Assembly: GCF_003173595.1 (NCBI RefSeq)
Contig: NZ_QGNZ01000003.1
Location: forward strand, 186,001-250,000
From: Pedobacter yonginensis
Lineage (GTDB): Bacteria; Bacteroidota; Bacteroidia; Sphingobacteriales; Sphingobacteriaceae
Reading direction: 5' to 3'
Length of the DNA stretch: 64,000 nt
Made by a program: the position numbers and the translations under genes. The first letter of the stretch is position 1. Each line of letters opens with the position of its first letter. Under the pieces are notes generated by a model. That model was not told where the DNA came from, did no database searches, and worked only from the letters and a program-made list of their open reading frames with translations. Shown here one piece after another: positions 17,482 to 26,430 of this stretch.

Positions 17482-18819
17482 ATGAACGGGATTGTCCTCA
17501 TCATTGACGATGAAAAGAAAATTTGCAGTTTACTTTCAAGAATTATAGAGCTGGAAGGTTTTAAAACCTTACAAGCAAACACGGGTAAGGAAGGTGTCAA
17601 ACTACTGAAAACCAATGATGTGAGCTTGGTGATCAGCGATGTTAAATTACCCGATGTTAATGGTGTAGCGCTGGTAAAAGATCTTAAAGCGATTAAACCC
17701 TATATTGAAATTATCAATTTAACGGCCTACGGAACCATTGCCGACGGTGTTTTAGCCATTAAAAATGGTGCATTCGATTATTTGGTTAAAGGCGATGATA
17801 ACGACAAAATTATTCCACTGCTGTATAAAGCAATGGAGAAATCGAACCTTCAAAGGAGGATTTTCGAACTCGAAAATAAAATCACCAAGAAACACAGTTT
17901 TAGCACCATCATTGGTCAATCAAAAGCCTTAAAGGAAGCTATAGATTTAGCAAAAAAAGTAAGTCAAACCGATACAACGGTGTTACTATTGGGTGAAACT
18001 GGCACCGGAAAGGAAGTTTTTGCACAATCCATTCATTACGAAAGTCCGAGGGCACTAAAACCCTTTGTGGCCCTCAACTGTAGCGGCTTTAGCCCTGAAT
18101 TGCTAGAAAGTGAGCTGTTTGGCTATAAAGCTGGTGCCTTTACAGGCGCAAATAAAGATAAAAAAGGACTTTTAGAGGAAGCCAACGGAGGTACCCTTTT
18201 CTTAGATGAAATTGGTGAAATGAACCTCGATCTTCAGGCGAAATTGTTGCGGGTGTTGGAAAATCAGAGTTTTATCAAAGTTGGGGATACCCTAACGCAA
18301 CAGGTAAATGTACGCATCCTTGCGGCAACCAATAAAGATTTAAAAGGAGATGCCGCCTCAGGAAAATTTCGCTCCGATTTATATTATCGCCTCTCGGTAT
18401 TTACCATCGTTCTTCCACCGCTAAGAGAACGTAAAGGCGATATCCAGGCCCTGGCAAAACATTATCTATCCGATTTTTCCAACAAGGTAAACCGTAAAGA
18501 ATTAAGTTTGGACGATAAAATTCTATCGATTTTTGCCGAACACAGCTGGAAAGGTAACATCCGTGAACTCAAAAATGTAATCGAACGCTTGGTAATCTTA
18601 TCCGATGGAGACACGTTGAACACATCGGCGCTGCCACCAGAGTTTTTCGAGTTTACCCCGCTTGAGCACGACTACAACCTGCAGCAAATGGAAAAAATGC
18701 ATATTCAAAAAGTCTTGGCCCATACCAAAGGCAATAAAACCGAGACTTCCAGGTTATTGGGCATCGGTTTAACCACCCTCTACAGAAAAATTGAGGAATA
18801 CGGGATTAAAGAAGTTTAA
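17482..18819 (+). CDS. Sigma-54-dependent NtrC-family response regulator next to kdp
   Basis: A 445-aa activator with three domains. The receiver (1-120) has phosphoacceptor Asp53 in SDVKLPD and acidic pocket DDE at 9-11. The AAA+ domain (about 145-380) has Walker A GETGTGKE (171-178), ELFG, the sigma-54 contact loop GAFTGA (218-223) and the NIRELKN element. The C-terminal Fis-type helix-turn-helix ends NKTETSRLLGIGLTTLYRKI. It should bind enhancer DNA and drive sigma-54 promoters upon phosphorylation. The usual KdpE is an OmpR-type regulator, and none is present here. This gene directly precedes the kdp genes on the same strand, with its own terminator at 19085-19114, so it is the likely regulator. 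The cognate kinase may be the one at 26431-28182. Confidence 0.95.
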   Translation: MNGIVLIIDDEKKICSLLSRIIELEGFKTLQANTGKEGVKLLKTNDVSLVISDVKLPDVNGVALVKDLKAIKPYIEIINLTAYGTIADGVLAIKNGAFDYLVKGDDNDKIIPLLYKAMEKSNLQRRIFELENKITKKHSFSTIIGQSKALKEAIDLAKKVSQTDTTVLLLGETGTGKEVFAQSIHYESPRALKPFVALNCSGFSPELLESELFGYKAGAFTGANKDKKGLLEEANGGTLFLDEIGEMNLDLQAKLLRVLENQSFIKVGDTLTQQVNVRILAATNKDLKGDAASGKFRSDLYYRLSVFTIVLPPLRERKGDIQALAKHYLSDFSNKVNRKELSLDDKILSIFAEHSWKGNIRELKNVIERLVILSDGDTLNTSALPPEFFEFTPLEHDYNLQQMEKMHIQKVLAHTKGNKTETSRLLGIGLTTLYRKIEEYGIKEV

Positions 18820-19084
18820 AATCCTTCAATTTTTAGTAAAGCAATAGTTGTACTCAACTTTAACGTTAGCCCTTTTTTTCGCTCATACCTGCCTATCGCA
18901 GGCAGGCCTTAACCACAAGCCGGTATCTGCTACACCCCAGGTTTACAAAACAAAGTGATTTCAACAAACGCATGTCTGTCCCTCAAATCCATCGCATGGC
19001 AATTTCGATTGAGGGGCTATACATTTTAACCTGCTATAAAAACAAGTTAAATTAACCACATTATTAAGCTTACCAAAATGGCAA
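18820..19084. other. Gap after the response regulator, no gene found
   Basis: Contains two inverted repeats: CCTGCCTATCGCAGGCAGG near 18889-18907, and CCCTCAAATC paired with GATTGAGGGG (about 18978-19016, one bulge). No convincing ORF. The second could be an enhancer-like palindrome or an RNA hairpin. Confidence 0.4.
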
Positions 19085-19114
19085 AAACCCTTCCAAAATG
19101 GAAGGGTTTTTTTA
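19085..19114 (+). terminator. Intrinsic terminator between the regulator and kdp genes
   Basis: AAACCCTTCC-AAAAT-GGAAGGGTTT forms a perfect stem followed by a run of seven T on the plus strand. It separates the regulator transcript from the kdp structural operon, so the latter needs its own promoter between 19115 and 19235. Confidence 0.9.
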
Positions 19115-19191
19115 TGCCTAAAACATCAGAAAAAATAAGATTTTAACACAATTTGTTGATTATCAATATTTTAAAAAAATAATTACTTTAC

Positions 19192-19207
19192 TGGTACAAC
19201 AGTTGGC
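19192..19207 (+). promoter_or_regulatory. Candidate sigma-54 (-24/-12) promoter for the kdp operon
   Basis: TGGTAC-N5-TTGG at 19192-19206 matches the sigma-54 consensus TGGCAC-N5-TTGC at the -24 GG and the TTG of the -12 box with correct spacing; the final C of the -12 element is G. A start site would fall near 19218, about 18 nt before the first small ORF. An NtrC-type activator is encoded just upstream. It is a single imperfect match. Confidence 0.4.
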
Positions 19208-19235
19208 AATAGGCATTTCATAAATCATTACAGTT

Positions 19236-19316
19236 ATGACAATTATCCTATTTCTCCTCCTCATTTTGCTCTGCTGGGCAACTTACAAATCAATCGATTG
19301 GTTCGAAAAAATTTAA
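19236..19316 (+). CDS. 26-aa hydrophobic peptide preceding KdpF
   Basis: A 26-codon ORF 4 bp upstream of kdpF and in the same direction. The product starts MTIILFLLLILLCW, forming one short membrane helix, then a polar tail YKSIDWFEKI. It resembles KdpF in size and topology but is not the same sequence. Placement downstream of the candidate promoter, with minimal spacing to kdpF, suggests it is translated. It could be a second accessory peptide of the Kdp complex or a leader peptide. No family recognised. Confidence 0.6.
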   Translation: MTIILFLLLILLCWATYKSIDWFEKI

Positions 19317-19320
19317 AAAC

Positions 19321-19398
19321 ATGGTAGCACTATTCATCATTTCTATCGCCGTATTCATTTATATGATTTACGTGCTGATTAAACCCGAAAAATTTTAA
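19321..19398 (+). CDS. kdpF: KdpF, small stabilising subunit of the K+-transporting ATPase
   Basis: A 25-aa peptide with one membrane helix (about residues 2-20) and the typical KdpF ending LIKPEKF, comparable to the LLRPERF end of other KdpF proteins. KdpF is a lipid-like helix that stabilises the KdpABC complex in the inner membrane. It sits 37 bp upstream of kdpA, the usual position. It is too short for standard gene callers but length, topology, C-terminus and position all agree. Confidence 0.85.
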   Translation: MVALFIISIAVFIYMIYVLIKPEKF

Positions 19399-19435
19399 CC
19401 CCTCCATCATCTAGGGAAATTCAAAAAACAAAAAA

Positions 19436-21154
19436 ATGAACACTGAATTAATTGGCATCATCGCCACGTTCCTGCTCACCTTAATTATTGCTATCCCTTT
19501 GGGTAAATATTTAGCAAAGGTATTTGCAGGAGAAAAAGTTTGGACAGACTTTTTAAAACCGCTCGAAACTGGAATCTATAAGCTTTCTGGCATTAACGTT
19601 AAAGAACAAATGAACTGGAAACAGCAGTTAAAGGCATTACTAACCATCAATATTTTGTGGTTGGTGTATGGCTTTTTCATGTTGATTTTTCAGGATAAGC
19701 TTCCATTTAACCCAGATGGAAACGCTGGCATGACGGCTGATTTGGCATTCAATACCATCATCAGCTTTGTTGCCAACTGTAACCTTCAACACTACTCTGG
19801 AGAAACTGGCGTAAGTTATCTAACCCAGCAGTTTGTATTAATGTTTCTTCAATTTGTAAGTGCCGCTACGGGTATTGCAGCAGCAGTTGTACTATTTAAG
19901 GCTTTTAGAGACAAAACCACTACACAGCTTGGAAATTTTTGGGAATTTTTTGTAAGAGCGATTACCCGTTTATTATTGCCTTTATCAATTGTAATTGCTT
20001 TGTTATTAACATTTAACGGCACACCCGCAAGCTATGAAGGTAAAGATCAGTTTATCTCAGTTCAAGGTGATACCGTTCATGTATCTCGTGGGCCGGCTGC
20101 ACAAATGATTGCCATTAAACACTTGGGAACGAATGGTGGTGGGTATTTTGGTGCAAATTCTGCCCATCCATTCGAAAACCCGAGTTATTTTACCAATATG
20201 GTTGAGGTTATTGCACAAACCATCATTCCTCTTGCGATGATTATTGCCTTTGGATATTTCATCCGAAGAAAAAAACTCGCTTGGACAATTTTCGGGGTGA
20301 TGACGATTGGCTTATTTATGTTAATGCTTCCCACCCTCAGTTCAGAGCTCGGCGGCAACCCAGCTCTAGCGAAATTGGGCATTAGCCAAACCACCGGCGC
20401 AATGGAAGGTAAAGAAGTTCGCTTCGGTCCCGCTGCTACAGCCTACTGGAGTACGTTAACAACCGTAATTTCTACTGGATCAGTAAACGGAATGCATGAT
20501 AGTACCATGCCCCTAACTGGCTTATGGCAATTATTGGCAATGATGATCAATGCATTTTATGGTGGTTGTGGAGTTGGTTTATTAAATTACTTCATCTACT
20601 TAATTATTGCAGTATTCATTTCTGGATTAATGGTGGGCAGAACCCCCGAATTTTTAGGACATAAAGTTGAAGCCAGAGAAATTAAAATAGCGGCTATCAT
20701 TACCTTGCTCAGTCCCTTTTTAATTTTGGCGGGTACAGCTATAGCGAGCTTTGTTTTTGTGAATCATGGTGGTGCCGATTGGGCCGTTCAACCTAAAAAC
20801 TGGCTTAATAACCCTGGTTTCCATGGCTTTTCTGAAATGCTGTATGAAGTTACCTCATCCAATGCAAACAATGGTTCAGGCTTTGAGGGATTGGGAGATA
20901 ACAATGTATTCTGGAACCTTTTAACCGGGATAATCATTTTCTTAGGTCGCTTTTTACCCATTATTGGACCAGTAGCCATTGCAGGTTTACTGGGCGCTAA
21001 AAAATTCATTCCCGAATCTGCAGGCACCTTAAAAACAGACACCAAAACCTTCGCCTTAATGACCTTTGCGGTAATATTAGTGTTAAATGCACTTTCATAT
21101 TTCCCTGCCTTAGCCCTAGGTCCATTGGCAGAATACTTTACAATGCTTAAATAA
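19436..21154 (+). CDS. kdpA: Potassium-transporting ATPase subunit A
   Basis: A 572-aa polytopic K+ channel-like subunit of the high-affinity Kdp P-type ATPase. It has the expected multiple membrane helices and the four degenerate selectivity-filter loops, including NCNLQHYSG (about 115-123), GTNGGGYFGANSAHPFENP (about 232-250), GSVNGMHDSTMPL and SSNANNGSGFEGL. Length fits the family (about 560-590). KdpA selects and conducts K+, while KdpB supplies ATP energy. It is followed by kdpB after an 81-bp gap containing a perfect 15-bp inverted repeat. Confidence 0.98.
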   Translation: MNTELIGIIATFLLTLIIAIPLGKYLAKVFAGEKVWTDFLKPLETGIYKLSGINVKEQMNWKQQLKALLTINILWLVYGFFMLIFQDKLPFNPDGNAGMTADLAFNTIISFVANCNLQHYSGETGVSYLTQQFVLMFLQFVSAATGIAAAVVLFKAFRDKTTTQLGNFWEFFVRAITRLLLPLSIVIALLLTFNGTPASYEGKDQFISVQGDTVHVSRGPAAQMIAIKHLGTNGGGYFGANSAHPFENPSYFTNMVEVIAQTIIPLAMIIAFGYFIRRKKLAWTIFGVMTIGLFMLMLPTLSSELGGNPALAKLGISQTTGAMEGKEVRFGPAATAYWSTLTTVISTGSVNGMHDSTMPLTGLWQLLAMMINAFYGGCGVGLLNYFIYLIIAVFISGLMVGRTPEFLGHKVEAREIKIAAIITLLSPFLILAGTAIASFVFVNHGGADWAVQPKNWLNNPGFHGFSEMLYEVTSSNANNGSGFEGLGDNNVFWNLLTGIIIFLGRFLPIIGPVAIAGLLGAKKFIPESAGTLKTDTKTFALMTFAVILVLNALSYFPALALGPLAEYFTMLK

Positions 21155-21168
21155 ATCTCCATGGTGGA

Positions 21169-21208
21169 TTGAGCATTGGAAAAGCTAAAGAAATTTTCCA
21201 ATGCTCAA
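21169..21208 (+). promoter_or_regulatory. Intercistronic hairpin between kdpA and kdpB
   Basis: TTGAGCATTGGAAAA (21169-21183) and TTTTCCAATGCTCAA (21194-21208) are perfect complements with a 10-nt loop. There is no T-run, so it is not a standard terminator. It could block exonucleases or partially attenuate downstream expression. Confidence 0.7.
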
Positions 21209-21235
21209 CACACAAATGATATAAATATAAAAAAC

Positions 21236-23263
21236 ATGAAACCCAATAATAAATTGTTCGAACCTGCTTTAGTGCAAACTGCATTGAAACAATCCTTCAT
21301 CAAACTCGATCCACGGGTTATGGTTCGCAACCCAGTTATGTTTACCGTAGAAATTGGCACATTGGTAATGGCTTATGTAACGGTTTACTCATTTAGCCAC
21401 AGCGGACAAGGATCGGCATTGTATAATTTCTTTATCTTTTTGGTGCTGCTGCTCACGGTTTTGTTTGCCAATTTTGCCGAAGCCATTGCCGAAGCACGAG
21501 GAAAAGCACAAGCCGATAGCTTGCGTAAAACGAGAGAGGAAACCCCTGCTAAAGTGTTGCTCGAAAATGGAACAATCGAAATCCGTTCTTCAAATCAATT
21601 GAAAAAAGGTGATGTTTTCATTTGCGAAACTGGTGATACCATCCCCACCGATGGAGAAATTATAGAAGGTATTGCAACTATTGATGAATCGGCCATTACA
21701 GGAGAATCTGCACCAGTGATTCGGGAATCTGGAGGGGATAAATCTTCTGTTACCGGCGGAACGAAAGTGCTATCTGATGAGATTAAAGTAAGTGTAAGCA
21801 CTGCCCCAGGCGAAAGCTTTTTAGATAAAATGATTGCCTTGGTGGAAGGGGCGTCTCGCCAGAAAACACCGAATGAGATTGCCTTAACCATCTTGCTCGC
21901 CAGCTTCACCTTGGTTTTTATCATCGTTTGCGTAACCTTAAAACCATTTGCAGATTACGCCAATACCCCAATTACAATTGCAGCATTAATTTCGCTCTTT
22001 GTTTGTTTAATCCCAACAACCATTGGAGGTTTATTATCTGCAATAGGCATAGCGGGAATGGACAGGGCTTTAAGGGCAAACGTAATTACCAAATCGGGTA
22101 AAGCCGTAGAAACCGCAGGCGATATTGATGTACTATTGCTCGATAAAACGGGTACCATAACCATAGGAAACCGAAAAGCAACCAATTTCTATCCAACTGC
22201 TGGCGTCGTAATTAAAGATTTTACAGATGCTTGTGTTTTAAGTTCTTTAGCCGACGATACCCCTGAGGGTAAATCGATTATAGAATTGGCAAATGAGCAA
22301 GGATTCAAAACTTTGGCTACTCCGAAAGATTCTACTTTCATAAAATTCACCGCAGAAACTCGCTCTAGTGGCTTAGATACTGCTGATGGAAGAAGAATTA
22401 GAAAAGGTGCCTTCGATTCGATCAGGAATATCGTTGAAAAAGCAGGAAACATCTTCCCATCGGATATTGAAGACCACGTAAAAAGCATTGCTTCAAATGG
22501 CGGTACACCGTTGGTGGTTTCTGAAAATGAAAAAGCTTTAGGCGTTATTGAACTACAAGACATTATTAAGCCGGGCATTAGCGAGCGCTTTGAGCGTTTG
22601 CGTAAAATGGGCGTGAAAACAGTAATGGTTACGGGCGATAACCCCTTAACAGCCAAGTACATTGCAGAAAAAGCAGGCGTAGATGATTTTATTGCAGAAG
22701 CGAAACCTGAGGATAAAATGAACTACATTAAAGATGAACAAGCCCTAGGCAAATTGGTTGCCATGATGGGTGATGGTACAAATGATGCGCCTGCCCTTGC
22801 TCAAGCGGATGTTGGTGTTGCTATGAACAGTGGAACGCAAGCGGCCAAAGAAGCGGGAAACATGGTCGATTTAGACAATGACCCCACCAAATTAATTGAG
22901 ATTGTTGAGATTGGAAAGCAATTGTTAATTACACGCGGTACCTTAACAACCTTTTCTATCGCAAATGATGTGGCTAAGTATTTTGCAATTGTTCCTGCAC
23001 TATTTATTGCATCGATCCCAGCTTTACAGAGTTTAAATATTATGGGCCTGCATTCTCCAGAAAGTGCAATTATGTCGGCTGTTATATTCAATGCGATTAT
23101 TATTCCAATTTTAATCCCCTTAGCACTTAAGGGTGTGGCTTATAAACCAATCGGCGCAACCGCTTTACTGCGCAGAAATCTATTTATCTATGGAATTGGT
23201 GGAGTTGTAGCACCATTCATCGGTATCAAAATAATCGATTTATTAGTTGGCTTATTTGTGTAA
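21236..23263 (+). CDS. kdpB: Potassium-transporting ATPase ATP-binding subunit B
   Basis: A 675-aa P-type ATPase catalytic subunit. I start at the ATG at 21236 (MKPNNKLF); the longer frame begins at a TTG and would translate the hairpin. The phosphorylation motif DKTGT has Asp303; the actuator motif TGES and the hinge motif [14 protein letters not shown] are present. The N-terminus has the family [12 protein letters not shown] segment and the [17 protein letters not shown] amphipathic region. ATP hydrolysis here drives K+ uptake through KdpA. It is intact and of normal length. Confidence 0.98.
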   Translation: MKPNNKLFEPALVQTALKQSFIKLDPRVMVRNPVMFTVEIGTLVMAYVTVYSFSHSGQGSALYNFFIFLVLLLTVLFANFAEAIAEARGKAQADSLRKTREETPAKVLLENGTIEIRSSNQLKKGDVFICETGDTIPTDGEIIEGIATIDESAITGESAPVIRESGGDKSSVTGGTKVLSDEIKVSVSTAPGESFLDKMIALVEGASRQKTPNEIALTILLASFTLVFIIVCVTLKPFADYANTPITIAALISLFVCLIPTTIGGLLSAIGIAGMDRALRANVITKSGKAVETAGDIDVLLLDKTGTITIGNRKATNFYPTAGVVIKDFTDACVLSSLADDTPEGKSIIELANEQGFKTLATPKDSTFIKFTAETRSSGLDTADGRRIRKGAFDSIRNIVEKAGNIFPSDIEDHVKSIASNGGTPLVVSENEKALGVIELQDIIKPGISERFERLRKMGVKTVMVTGDNPLTAKYIAEKAGVDDFIAEAKPEDKMNYIKDEQALGKLVAMMGDGTNDAPALAQADVGVAMNSGTQAAKEAGNMVDLDNDPTKLIEIVEIGKQLLITRGTLTTFSIANDVAKYFAIVPALFIASIPALQSLNIMGLHSPESAIMSAVIFNAIIIPILIPLALKGVAYKPIGATALLRRNLFIYGIGGVVAPFIGIKIIDLLVGLFV

Positions 23264-23277
23264 AATAAAACATTCGG

Positions 23278-23323
23278 GGTTGAGCCGTTAGCGAGATTGA
23301 CAAATCTTTCCATCTGCTCAGCC
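23278..23323 (+). promoter_or_regulatory. Intercistronic hairpin between kdpB and kdpC
   Basis: GGTTGAGC (23278-23285) can pair with GCTCAGCC (23316-23323), eight pairs including one U-G, enclosing an inner AGATT/AATCT stem. There is no T-run. It is the second structured gap in this operon. Confidence 0.5.
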
Positions 23324-23344
23324 TAATTTAAAAAACAAAATAAA

Positions 23345-23905
23345 ATGAAAAATTACATCATACAATCTATACGCTTAACATTGGTTTTAATCGTATTGTT
23401 ATGCATCCTTTACCCTTTAGGCATTGCTTTGGCTGGCAAAATTTCAAAAGGAAATGGTAGTGGCGAAAAGCTTACCAAAAACGGAAAAGTAGTTGGCTAT
23501 GCATTGATAGGCCAATCATTTACTAAACCAGAATATTTTTGGGGCAGACCATCGGCAGTGGCCTATAATGCCGCAGGCTCTGCTGGTTCTAACAAAGGTC
23601 CTTCTAATCCAGATTATTTAAAGGAAGTTTCCAATCGAATTGATACCCTACTTAAATATAACCCTGGGTTAAAAAAATCGGAAATTCCAGCAGATATGGT
23701 TACCGCCTCTGGAAGTGGCTTAGACCCAAATATTTCAGAACAAGGTGCAGCTATCCAAATTAATCGAGTAGCCAAAGCAAGAAAATTAGATCAAAATAAA
23801 GTAAAGGAACTGGTAGCTATGAACACTCTGAAACCATTTCTAGGTCTGTTTGGCCCATCATCAGTAAATGTTTTAAAGTTGAATTTAGCTTTAGATAACT
23901 TGTAG
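23345..23905 (+). CDS. kdpC: Potassium-transporting ATPase subunit C
   Basis: A 186-aa KdpC with one N-terminal membrane anchor (about 8-30) and an extracytoplasmic domain. Family features include YPLGIALAG, the GQSFTKPEYFWGRPSA motif (about 57-72), GSNKGPSNPDYL, TASGSGLDPNIS (about 120-131) and a closing LNLALD. KdpC stabilises the A-B interaction and influences K+ affinity. It lies 81 bp after kdpB and is followed by the porin gene at 138 bp. Confidence 0.97.
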   Translation: MKNYIIQSIRLTLVLIVLLCILYPLGIALAGKISKGNGSGEKLTKNGKVVGYALIGQSFTKPEYFWGRPSAVAYNAAGSAGSNKGPSNPDYLKEVSNRIDTLLKYNPGLKKSEIPADMVTASGSGLDPNISEQGAAIQINRVAKARKLDQNKVKELVAMNTLKPFLGLFGPSSVNVLKLNLALDNL

Positions 23906-24043
23906 TGCTTTAGTGAAGCTACAGCAGATGCAAATGATTAACACAGACAAAAATTGAAATCAAATCTGCGTAGTAAAATAAATGATATATCCAGTTATGG
24001 CCTTGCGAAGCCAAATGACTGATGAAAAATAAAAAATCTAAAA

Positions 24044-25114
24044 ATGAAAAAGATCATCATCCTCATCACCATATTAACAGCAACAATAAACGCCTTTGCA
24101 CAAAATGAACCTAAAGTAAAATTTTCAGGTTATTTGGAAACCTACTACGGCTACGACTTCAATAATCCAGAAGATCATAATCGTCCTGGCTTCATCTATT
24201 CTCACAACCGAGCAAATGAAGTTAATTTAAACCTTGGATTTCTAAAAGCGGCATACGATAGCGGTGCCATTCGGGCAAACTTAGCGGTTATGGCAGGAAC
24301 ATATGCAAATGCAAATTTGGCGGCCGAGCCAGGCGTTTTAAAAAATATATTTGAAGCCAATGCTGGCGTTAAATTGTCAAAATCAGCAAATCTATGGATT
24401 GATGCGGGAATATTTTCATCGCATATAGGTTTCGAGAGTGCGATATCTAAAGATTGTTGGGTTTTAACCAGAAACATTTCTTCAGAAAATACACCGTATT
24501 ACGAATCAGGAGCTAAACTCTCATACGCAACATCCGATGGAAAATTATCTGCAACCCTACTCTATCTTAACGGCTGGCAAAGAATCACCCGTCAAAACGG
24601 AAACGATAAGCCAGCAGGTGGCCTTCAATTAACCTGGAAACCAAGTGCTAAATTTACACTGAATTATTCTAACTATTTGGGAACTGAAGGTGCAGATTCT
24701 GTTCGTGTAAACCGATTCTATCATAACCTTTATGCCATTTACCAAGTTACAGATCAATTTGGCTTAACCCTAGGGTTTGATTATGGAACGCAACAAAAAC
24801 AAAAAAGTAGCACCACCAAAAACGAAGTAATTTCTCCAGTGGCAATAGCCCAGTATAAATTTGCTGATAAATGGGCTTTAGCGGGAAGGTTTGAATACTA
24901 CGAAGATAAAAACGGTATTTTTATTTCTACAGGCACAGCAAATGGCTTTAAAACAAAAGGCTACTCTTTAAATGTAGATTATAGTCCAATTGCAAATGCC
25001 GTTATCCGTTTAGAAGGAAAAACTTACGACAGCAAGGATAAAATTTTTAACCGTGAAGGAAATTTTGTGAATGCAAATACATCCTTAACGGCGAGCATAG
25101 CGATATCATTTTAG
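24044..25114 (+). CDS. Outer-membrane porin-like beta-barrel protein of the kdp operon
   Basis: A 356-aa protein with a signal peptide (1-19, ending NAFAQ) and a predicted beta-barrel: alternating aromatic strands starting KFSGYLETYYGYDF, repeated Gly/Asn-rich turns and a final strand TASIAISF ending in Phe, the usual barrel C-terminus. It resembles the porin-like proteins often linked to kdp in Bacteroidota. A role in passing K+ across the outer membrane is suggested by the operon but not shown. It lies between kdpC and the kdpD-domain gene, with a long hairpin following it (25123-25158). Confidence 0.85.
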   Translation: MKKIIILITILTATINAFAQNEPKVKFSGYLETYYGYDFNNPEDHNRPGFIYSHNRANEVNLNLGFLKAAYDSGAIRANLAVMAGTYANANLAAEPGVLKNIFEANAGVKLSKSANLWIDAGIFSSHIGFESAISKDCWVLTRNISSENTPYYESGAKLSYATSDGKLSATLLYLNGWQRITRQNGNDKPAGGLQLTWKPSAKFTLNYSNYLGTEGADSVRVNRFYHNLYAIYQVTDQFGLTLGFDYGTQQKQKSSTTKNEVISPVAIAQYKFADKWALAGRFEYYEDKNGIFISTGTANGFKTKGYSLNVDYSPIANAVIRLEGKTYDSKDKIFNREGNFVNANTSLTASIAISF

Positions 25115-25122
25115 AAATAACG

Positions 25123-25158
25123 ATCACGGAGGTACAAACCCATGTGTGCCTCCGTGAT
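25123..25158 (+). promoter_or_regulatory. Strong hairpin between the porin and KdpD-domain genes
   Basis: ATCACGGAGGTACA (25123-25136) pairs with TGTGCCTCCGTGAT (25145-25158), 14 base pairs with one U-G and an 8-nt loop, starting 9 nt after the porin stop. It is followed by TCAATTAA rather than a T-run, so it may be an RNA-processing or stability element separating structural from sensor genes. Confidence 0.7.
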
Positions 25159-25172
25159 TCAATTAAACACAA

Positions 25173-26297
25173 ATGCAGGAGAAAGACGATTCGGTAAAGC
25201 ACTTCCTCGATTTGGTTCAGAAATCCAGGAGGGGTAAACTCAAAATCTATATTGGGATGAGCGCCGGTGTAGGCAAAACTTTTCGAATGCTACAAGAATC
25301 GCATGCACTATTACGCAATGGAATTGATGTTTGCATTGGCTATGTAGAAACCCATAAAAGAGCAGAAACAGAAGCTTTAGTTGGTGGGTTGCCAATTATT
25401 GCGAGAAAAAAGATCTTCTATCGTGGTAAAGAGATTGAGGAAATGGACTTGCAAGGCATACTCAATCGTCACCCAGAAATTGTAATTGTTGATGAGTTAG
25501 CCCATACCAATGCAGAGGGCTGCAAGAATGGGAAGCGTTGGCAAGATGTGTTTGATCTTCTTGAGGCTGGCATAAGTGTAATATCTGCCGTCAACATTCA
25601 ACATCTGGAAAGCATAAATGAGGAGATAGAACAAATTACAGGCATTAGCGTAACCGAACGCATTCCCGATAAAATTCTAGAAATTGCAGACGAAATAGTA
25701 AATATCGATTTAACAGCTGATGAATTGGTTACCCGCTTAAAAGAAGGGAAAATCTATGATCAATCTAAAATTGCAAGGGCATTAGAAAATTTTTTCCAGT
25801 CAGACAAGATATTACAGCTCAGAGAACTCGCCCTTAAAGAAGTGGTGCATCAGGTAGAGCGGAAGATCCAGACGGAAATTCCCAAATCGATAAAGCTAAG
25901 ATTCGAACGATTTCTAGCATGCATCTCCTCCAACGCAGAAACGGCCGGAGTTGTAATTAGAAAAACCGCCCGATTAGCCTCTTATTATCATTCGCCATGG
26001 ATTGTGCTTTACATCCAAAGTGATAGCGAAAGTTTAGAGCGTATAAAACTTGATAAACAAAGACATTTAATTAATCATTTTAAGCTTGCAACCGAGTTGG
26101 GTGCTGAAGTGATTAAAGTAAAAAGTAATCAAATTACTCAAAGCATTATTAATATAGCGACAGAAAAAGAAGTAACAACCATCTGCATTGGAAAACCACA
26201 CTTAAATATTTTTCAGGTAATTATGCGAACGGCTATTTTTAATCAACTGTTGCGTAATTTAGCCGAAAAGGAAATTGATTTAGTGATACTCTCTTAA
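25173..26297 (+). CDS. KdpD sensor domain protein without histidine kinase
   Basis: A 374-aa protein matching only the N-terminal cytoplasmic half of KdpD. The KdpD domain has the P-loop GMSAGVGKTFRML (about 28-40), GYVETHKRAETEALVGGLP (about 54-72), the VDELAHTNAEG motif and ISAVNIQHLESINEEI. A universal-stress-like domain follows (about 245-374). It has no membrane segments and no HisKA or HATPase domains, ending naturally at a stop. In full-length KdpD this region senses K+/ATP or c-di-AMP and modulates the kinase. Here it presumably acts in trans on the histidine kinase encoded 133 bp downstream. That split is the inference; the domain content is visible. Confidence 0.93.
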   Translation: MQEKDDSVKHFLDLVQKSRRGKLKIYIGMSAGVGKTFRMLQESHALLRNGIDVCIGYVETHKRAETEALVGGLPIIARKKIFYRGKEIEEMDLQGILNRHPEIVIVDELAHTNAEGCKNGKRWQDVFDLLEAGISVISAVNIQHLESINEEIEQITGISVTERIPDKILEIADEIVNIDLTADELVTRLKEGKIYDQSKIARALENFFQSDKILQLRELALKEVVHQVERKIQTEIPKSIKLRFERFLACISSNAETAGVVIRKTARLASYYHSPWIVLYIQSDSESLERIKLDKQRHLINHFKLATELGAEVIKVKSNQITQSIINIATEKEVTTICIGKPHLNIFQVIMRTAIFNQLLRNLAEKEIDLVILS

Positions 26298-26430
26298 ATA
26301 AACTCAAAAACCATAACCCAAATTACTCTCAGGTTAACTCAGGTGCCTAATGTGGTAAAAAATTAGTTAAACTTTAAAAACCCAACTAGCCAACTTAATC
26401 TCAGTTGTCAAATTGGCCTAAAAAATCATC

